A stretch of DNA of 12,062 bases from Euperipatoides rowelli. Lineage: Eukaryota > Onychophora > Udeonychophora > Euonychophora > Peripatopsidae. The notes beneath the pieces were generated by a model. The model saw nothing but the letters and a program-made list of their open reading frames with translations, had not been told where the DNA came from and did not search any database. The position numbers and the translations under genes were made by a program. The stretch lies in NCBI GenBank assembly GCA_003024985.2, contig PXIH01S0014587.1. The stretch is one strand, 5' to 3'. Below, one piece after another: positions 7,940 to 12,062 of the stretch (its first letter is position 1; the number at the start of each line of letters is the position of its first letter).

Positions 7940-8733
7940 GCAATAAATAGCCTACAAAATATAAAATTTTAAATAATTTACCTGTAATAAATTTAAACCC
8001 ATTTTTTTAGAATAGTAAATCTAATATTAACTTGTATAACAACAGAATCAATATGTATTGTAAAAGAGAATTTATAATCAAATATTAACCCAAGTCTCTT
8101 TCGTATTAACATTATCAAATTTATAAAATTTTGTTGACTTTGTGACAAAATCTTATAAAAGCAGTTTTACCATTATTAAGAATTACTGTAGTTCTTTGCT
8201 CTTAAATCAATCAATTGCCTTATCAATATCATCTTGAAGAACAAATTCATCCGATATATACTGTATATACATCATTGATAACTCTAGTTAGGTTTATGTC
8301 TGTCTACATACAGACAGACATTTGATAATATCTTCAAAGCCTGCCATAAATAAATTGAACAAACCACAATGTATCTCAAAACAATCTGACAAAACCATGT
8401 TCCACAATAAATTATTGATCAGTTTTCCAATTAGGAAATGATCCAATTTATAAGTGGATTAAAGTATCAATCAAAATTTTATGTGAATTAATGTCAAATG
8501 CCGAATGAAGATCAAAGTATATAACATCTTTCGGCACAGAACATCCAAAACCTTATGTGATAAATTTCAAAGATCTCAATATTTCTAAATTTGAACTGAT
8601 TTTCATATAGTCCAGAATATGTCTATTAATTCTTTACAATATACATCTTTTTACAATTTTAGATATATCTGATATTATGGCTAAATAGATCTGTAGGCTA
8701 CACATTAATATTTTTTTTTTAATTCCCTTTTTA
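7940..8733 (-). mobile_element. Minus-strand CR1/L2-like LINE, reverse transcriptase core (decayed)
   Basis: Reading down from about 8733 on the minus strand: an FKKG-like segment, a degraded ISDISKIVKR (matching the usual SKIxEK), then VPKDVIYFDLHSAFDINSHK with RT motif A at 8493-8516 (first catalytic Asp present), ILIDTLIHL and FEIHCG running straight into LFNLFMAGFEDIIK. The GVPQGSxLGPL block (motif B) is therefore deleted. FVLQDDIDKAID and LGLIFDYKFSFTIHIDSVV follow, the latter equal to the usual DLGVxxDxxLxFxxHI. No intact YADD box is visible; a perfect hairpin sits at about that place. Stops and frameshifts are numerous. The copy appears to continue at 6727-7100 and 9501-9760. Confidence 0.8.
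8296..8321. repeat. Perfect 10-bp hairpin within the minus-strand LINE
   Basis: ATGTCTGTCT (8296-8305) and AGACAGACAT (8312-8321) are exact reverse complements around the loop ACATAC. It lies between the FEDIIK segment and the LQDDID segment, where the catalytic YADD motif would be expected. It may have arisen by a small templated inversion during decay. Confidence 0.6.
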
Positions 8734-9500
8734 AAAAATATGGGATAAGAGTAGTGACTAAGTAGTTTCACTACATTTACAGCAGAGTACTTTTATTTGT
8801 AGTCCACTACAAAAAAAATGTAGGCTAGTTGTAGTGATATATTTTCATTACTTTTATATTCCCTCTAACCAATAATTAATTTTCTTCTCGAAATAGACCA
8901 CAGATAAGTAAAACCAACACAACATAACTTTTAGGCAAAAATCCAATCTAAAGGCTAATCTATATTTTTTTTATTACTAACTATCCTGAAATTGTTTTAA
9001 GACAGTTTTGATGTTTTCACTACACAATGTTTTTATGAGGTCAGATGAGCTCATGCATTATCAAACACAGTACAATCCATTTGATCCTTAAGCCATAAAA
9101 TTAATCCCAATTATTATGAATGAAGAACAGATTGAATCTTTAAATAAAGTAAAGACAATACTAATGTACCAGTAGTAGGCCTACTTTCTTGGCAAATTTA
9201 CAATATTTCGCCCTTTTAAAAAATAATATAAAGGAGAATTTTATGATCAAGAGCAAATCTTTTAGAAACAAAAAACTAATATTTCGCATCAAACATATAA
9301 TTTTTAATAAGCTTTATACAGTAGGCCTATATATTATTTATTTTATGTACCGGTACTGTATTTGCAAACATCTATTTTACAAAATTCTGAATTAGAAAAT
9401 ATTTTTTGAAAACTACTTTTGTAAAGCAATTGTAGTTAACTACTTTTCTACAAGTGTTAGTTGTAGCTCATACATTTTAAAAGTAGTTTTCCAAACTCTG
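8734..9500. mobile_element. hAT-like non-autonomous element inserted in the minus-strand LINE
   Basis: The right end, read inverted, begins CAGAGTTTGGAAAACTACTT (9481-9500). The left end around 8734-8750 is eroded (AAAAATATGGGATAAG) but keeps TNTGG. Both arms are rich in GTAGT/ACTAC words: on the left 8751-8830 (TAAGTAGTTTCACTAC, TTGTAGTCCACTAC), on the right 9400-9490 (AACTACTTTTGTAAAG, TTAACTACTTTTCTAC). That pattern of a short CAGNGTTNGG tip plus subterminal GTAGT repeats is common in hAT-derived elements of animals. No transposase is seen and the small open frame 9189-9395 is not a gene. No clear 8-bp duplication survives. LINE coding sequence resumes directly on both sides, which supports the boundaries. 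Confidence 0.55.
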
Positions 9501-9760
9501 ATAATTTGACACTCCATCCAGAGCTACTATCTTAGATTTTTAATATTAGAATAGTATCCTTAACTTCATCAATTTCAAATCAACTGAGATTCAAAATGTT
9601 TATCGATTCATCAATTTTCTAATACTTTTTAGCCTTTTTATTAAATCTAGAGAAATAAAATCTCAAACGCATTCCCAATTTTTAGAAAGCAGTTGTATAA
9701 ATTCCTCCTTGATGGGGCCAGAGATTATTCAAATTTTTTTATGCATTGGGAAGATTATCT
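9501..9760 (-). mobile_element. Upstream (pre-RT) part of the minus-strand LINE
   Basis: On the minus strand I read IDESINILN, FEIDEVKDTILILK and SSSGWSVKL near 9501-9620. These resemble the linker before LINE RT domains, where a phrase like EVxxxIxxLKxxKSxGxDGI precedes the first RT motif. The sequence stops exactly at the right end of the hAT-like element, and the RT core picks up on its other side. The stretch normally between them (about 50 residues ending in WKxAxVxPxxK) is missing. From about 9640 to 9760 the reading is weak. Confidence 0.5.
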
Positions 9761-10080
9761 AATTGGTGATCTCTATGGTTATCAATTTTAACACAAAATG
9801 GGTCGTAAAGTTGAGATATGAATTGATTTTGGACATTTTTAACAAATTTAAAATAGCATTTTATATTTTATTTTACCGTACATTGAATGATTTTTGTATT
9901 TGTTTTTTATTTATTAACCCGACAAAATTATTTGGAAAGCATTCAAATTATAATGCTTTTTTGTTTGTTTGTATGTTTGCAATAAACTAATATCAATTTT
10001 CCGTTAGAAAAAAAAAAGATTGGTGTTATCCAAAAACGATTTTAAATGAAATTATAATATCTAATCTCGATCATCCACTT
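9761..10080. other. Unassigned AT-rich stretch between LINE remnants
   Basis: A + strand open frame at 9763-9990 is very rich in Phe, Ile and Asn and matches no family; it reflects base composition. On the minus strand there could be further 5' sequence of the decayed LINE, but I cannot align it. A 10-A run lies at about 10009-10018. Confidence 0.45.
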
Positions 10081-10740
10081 TAATCTGATAAATTCTCATT
10101 TCTTTGTTATTATGAGAATTGGTCACAAAAAAGATATAGACTTCAACTACACAATAGGTTTAGATGAATCAATCACCAACAAAGTCACTCTCCATAAAGA
10201 CTTGGGAATGATAATTGATGACAAACTTATTTTTTCTTAACATATCACCTACATAAAAAAAAATATGAATTTGGCTTATGGAATGACAAAACAATCATTC
10301 TTTATCACTCCCAAATTATTTAAAACCATCTATCCCACTACTTCCAATCACATATCAATTACTGTTCAGCTGTATACAACATAACTTATAAAAAAGATCA
10401 AGACTTACTGAATAAAAATTTTCAGAGAATCACTAAACTTATAGCCTACATAGATTTAAAAACAAACCGTATAGGCGTATACCTGAGACTCAAATCTCTT
10501 GATATTCTTTCTCCCACACAATTCATACTAAACAATGACATACTCTTCATTTACAAATCATTGAAGTCAAATCAAACTAGCATTAAATTAATCCAAAACA
10601 ACGACATAACATACACTAGAGATCACAACCTAAAATTAAAAATTATGCGACACAACCTTTTATTTAAAAAAAAAGTCTCTGCAGCACAGATGCTATGCGG
10701 CCCTGACTTCTCTTTCACTTCGGAGTCACTTACGTGTTAG
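10081..10740 (+). mobile_element. CR1/L2-like LINE remnant, post-RT domain
   Basis: On + I read MRIGHKKDIDFNYTIGLDES (from 10112), HKDLGMIIDDKLIFS, one stop, HITYIKKNMNLAYG, and after a frame change NYCSAVYNITYKKDQDLLNK, NFQRITKLIAYIDL, LRLKSLDIL, NNDILFIYKSLKSNQ and YTRDHNLKLKIMRHNLLFKK. This follows the usual CR1/L2 order: DLGVxxDxxLKFxxHI, Y/WNPxxKxDxxLLEKxQRRxTKLI, LxLxxL, then TRxHxLKL. The second frame is open without a stop from 10324 to the TAG at 10738-10740, about 138 codons, but has no suitable start codon. The expected WNxLP segment is not found, so the copy is truncated where it meets the next element, tail to tail. Confidence 0.85.
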
Positions 10741-10784
10741 TATTCATTTCCATAACTCTTCTTTCCCAAACTACTAACAAACCC

Positions 10785-11705
10785 TTAACCAATCCAATCC
10801 CCTCCTCCCTCAAAACCTAACCACTTACTTATAAGCTCCCTTTCCTCCTCACCCCTTATTTCCACCCTCCTTCTCCACAATCCTTCTCTCCCCATTAAGC
10901 TTCTCATAAAAAAATAAAACATGCTCCAAATCTTCCCTTTCACCCCCACATAATCTACATGATACCTTATTGTCACTACCAAAATTTTTTAACCTAACCC
11001 TTGTTTTCAAACTACCCGGCCTAGCCTGAAACAATAACTCACTCCCTACATCATTACCATATAATAAACCCTCCTCCCTAATAATCACTTTATTTTTATA
11101 AATACTCAAAGTACTCTTCTTTTCCATACCTCTCCATTTAACATTCTCCCATTTTCTTACAAGTTTATCCACCTCTTTACCCCAATTCATATAATCCAAA
11201 CCCCCAATCACCCCTTTTACCTCTCCTTCCCATAAACCTAAATACAAACTAATTATTTCCCCAACCACACCCTTCGCCAACTGTATTACCCTTTTAAACT
11301 ATTTACTCTTCTTTATTCTTAACATACTATCCCTAAAAACTCATTTACATACCCTCTCCCCATCCATCAGCTGCAACCAACCAAATCATTTTAACTTCGC
11401 TTTAGCTTCTCTACTCTCAAAATCACTCCATCCCATATCCCCCTGAATAGCCTCCAAAGCCATAAAGCAATGCCCTCCCAATGCAATCTACCTATTTCAT
11501 TCTGCGCCTTTTCCAATTCCCTTCTCAAATTCACACTATACATTAATGCATCATTCCCAAACATTAACCCCGGAACCACTGCTGTCTTTCAAACCGTTCT
11601 TTTAACCTCATACCTATTAAAACTCATACACGCCACCCTCCTTACTACCCCTTTATTTCTTTTTATTTTACTCATCAACTTTAATTCCCAATCTACTAAA
11701 TAATT
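10785..11705 (-). mobile_element. C-terminal part of a LINE polyprotein with a damaged zinc knuckle
   Basis: Reading down from about 11700 on the minus strand: RVACMSFNRYEVKRT, VVPGLMFGNDALMYSVNLRR, ELEKAQNEIGRL, then after a frameshift ALEAIQGDMGWSDFESREAK, LQLMDGERVCK, VFRDSMLRIKKSK, MAKGVVGEIISLYLGLWEGE, KSTLSIYKNK, ELLFQARPGSLKTRVRLKNF, CRLCGGEREDLEHVLFFYEK, and after another frameshift ELISKWLGFEGGGDWI ending at 10785. This is the post-RT region of a non-LTR retrotransposon ending in a CxxC-H-C knuckle. The two Cys (10948-10959) and the His (10921-10923) remain, but the last ligand is Tyr where Cys is expected. The longest unbroken piece is 10849-11280. The family differs from the CR1/L2 and Jockey copies; Tx1/I/Nimb-like is possible, but I cannot assign it. 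The coding strand is extremely G-rich and C-poor. Confidence 0.82.
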
Positions 11706-11741
11706 TTATCCCCCCTCACTAACAGTAACACCCCCAAAGAT

Positions 11742-12062
11742 CAGTGTTGTAGTCCTCGAGACCAGGTCTTGGTCTCGAGGTCAATAGAACTTGGCCTTGG
11801 TCTTATATCTAAAGCTCTTGGCCTTGAAATTTTATTAGAACATGGACTCGGTCTTGGCTTTGCCAATTTACTTTCTTTTGGCCTCAGAATTTTAATATCT
11901 ATCTCATTAGCCTATTTAATTAAAATTTATACCAAAATAAGTTATTTTAAATAACATTATCACGAGAAATTGTAATAATAATTCTAGTGTATCAGCTAGG
12001 CTAAATCAAGGTCACAATCGAAAATTTCATTTTTTTTTTTTTTTTTTAAATCATAACAATGC
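11742..12062. mobile_element. Left part of a hAT-like element rich in CTTGGTC words
   Basis: The sequence from 11742 starts CAGTGTTGTAGTC and continues with repeated GACC/GGTC and CTTGG words (GGTCTTGGTCTCGAGG, CTTGGCCTTGGTCTT, GGACTCGGTCTTGGCTTTG). CAGTGTTGTAGTC tips followed by repeats of CAAGACC/GGTCTTG are, to my knowledge, typical of widespread hAT-derived elements in fish and invertebrates. The right end is not in the window. The 8 bases before it are CCAAAGAT (11734-11741) and can be used to find the right boundary. The 61-codon open frame 11769-11954 reads Leu- and Gly-rich through the repeats and is not a gene. An 18-T run lies at 12030-12047. Confidence 0.6.
11754..11780. repeat. 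Perfect 10-bp terminal hairpin of the hAT-like element
   Basis: CCTCGAGACC (11754-11763) and GGTCTCGAGG (11771-11780) are exact reverse complements around a 7-base loop, 12 bases inside the element tip. Terminal hairpins and inverted subterminal words are plausible transposase contact sites in hAT elements. Confidence 0.75.

Noticed and set aside
9763-9990. 75-codon hydrophobic open frame
   Set aside because: Phe/Ile/Asn-rich composition typical of AT-rich noncoding DNA, with no motif.
11470-11703. 77-codon + strand open frame resembling a membrane peptide
   Set aside because: It is antisense to a LINE segment readable on the minus strand. The hydrophobic look comes from the C/T-rich strand.
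1-12062. CRISPR array, tRNA, rRNA or bacterial-type operon
   Set aside because: No regular spaced repeats, no cloverleaf with a recognisable B-box and no rRNA words were seen; the content is a eukaryotic repeat-rich region.

Overview
The window is AT-rich metazoan DNA with no intact protein-coding gene. It is a graveyard of decayed transposable elements plus one dead histone H2A copy. The evidence for an animal genome is the mix of CR1/L2-like and Jockey-like LINE remnants, several hAT-type non-autonomous DNA elements with TIRs starting CAGNG, and a recognisable H2A. The frequent words TAGGCCTA and TAGGCTA would suit an aquatic invertebrate, but I cannot name a taxon. Most long open frames are chance or antisense frames.

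Layout: 1-1184 is unrecognised AT-rich DNA with a small inverted-repeat cluster. 1185-1998 is a hAT-like element with subterminal TAGCC repeats. 1999-3445 is unrecognised, with an AT microsatellite. 3446-3719 is a 274-bp hAT-type MITE whose flanking 8-bp duplications (TTAATAAG) are still identical. 3728-4638 is simple AT- and pyrimidine-rich DNA. 4639-5001 is an H2A pseudogene with frameshifts and stops.

5290-6726 is a dead CR1/L2-like LINE (+). From about 6727 to 9760 lies a second, minus-strand CR1/L2-like LINE. It appears to have been split twice: by a Jockey-type LINE on + (about 7110-7938, ending in a TAAA tail) and by a hAT-like element (about 8734-9500). 10081-10740 is the 3' part of another CR1/L2-like LINE (+). 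10785-11705 is the C-terminal part of a different LINE on the minus strand, with a damaged zinc knuckle and extreme G/C strand skew. 11742 to the window end is the left part of a further hAT-like element.

There is no operon or pathway. The relations between parts are insertional: nesting, tail-to-tail junctions, and a gene copy beside LINE debris. I found no convincing new functional system. The most informative items are the H2A pseudogene, the MITE with its intact target duplication, the nested insertions that give a relative chronology, and the one-strand G depletion across 10140-11740.
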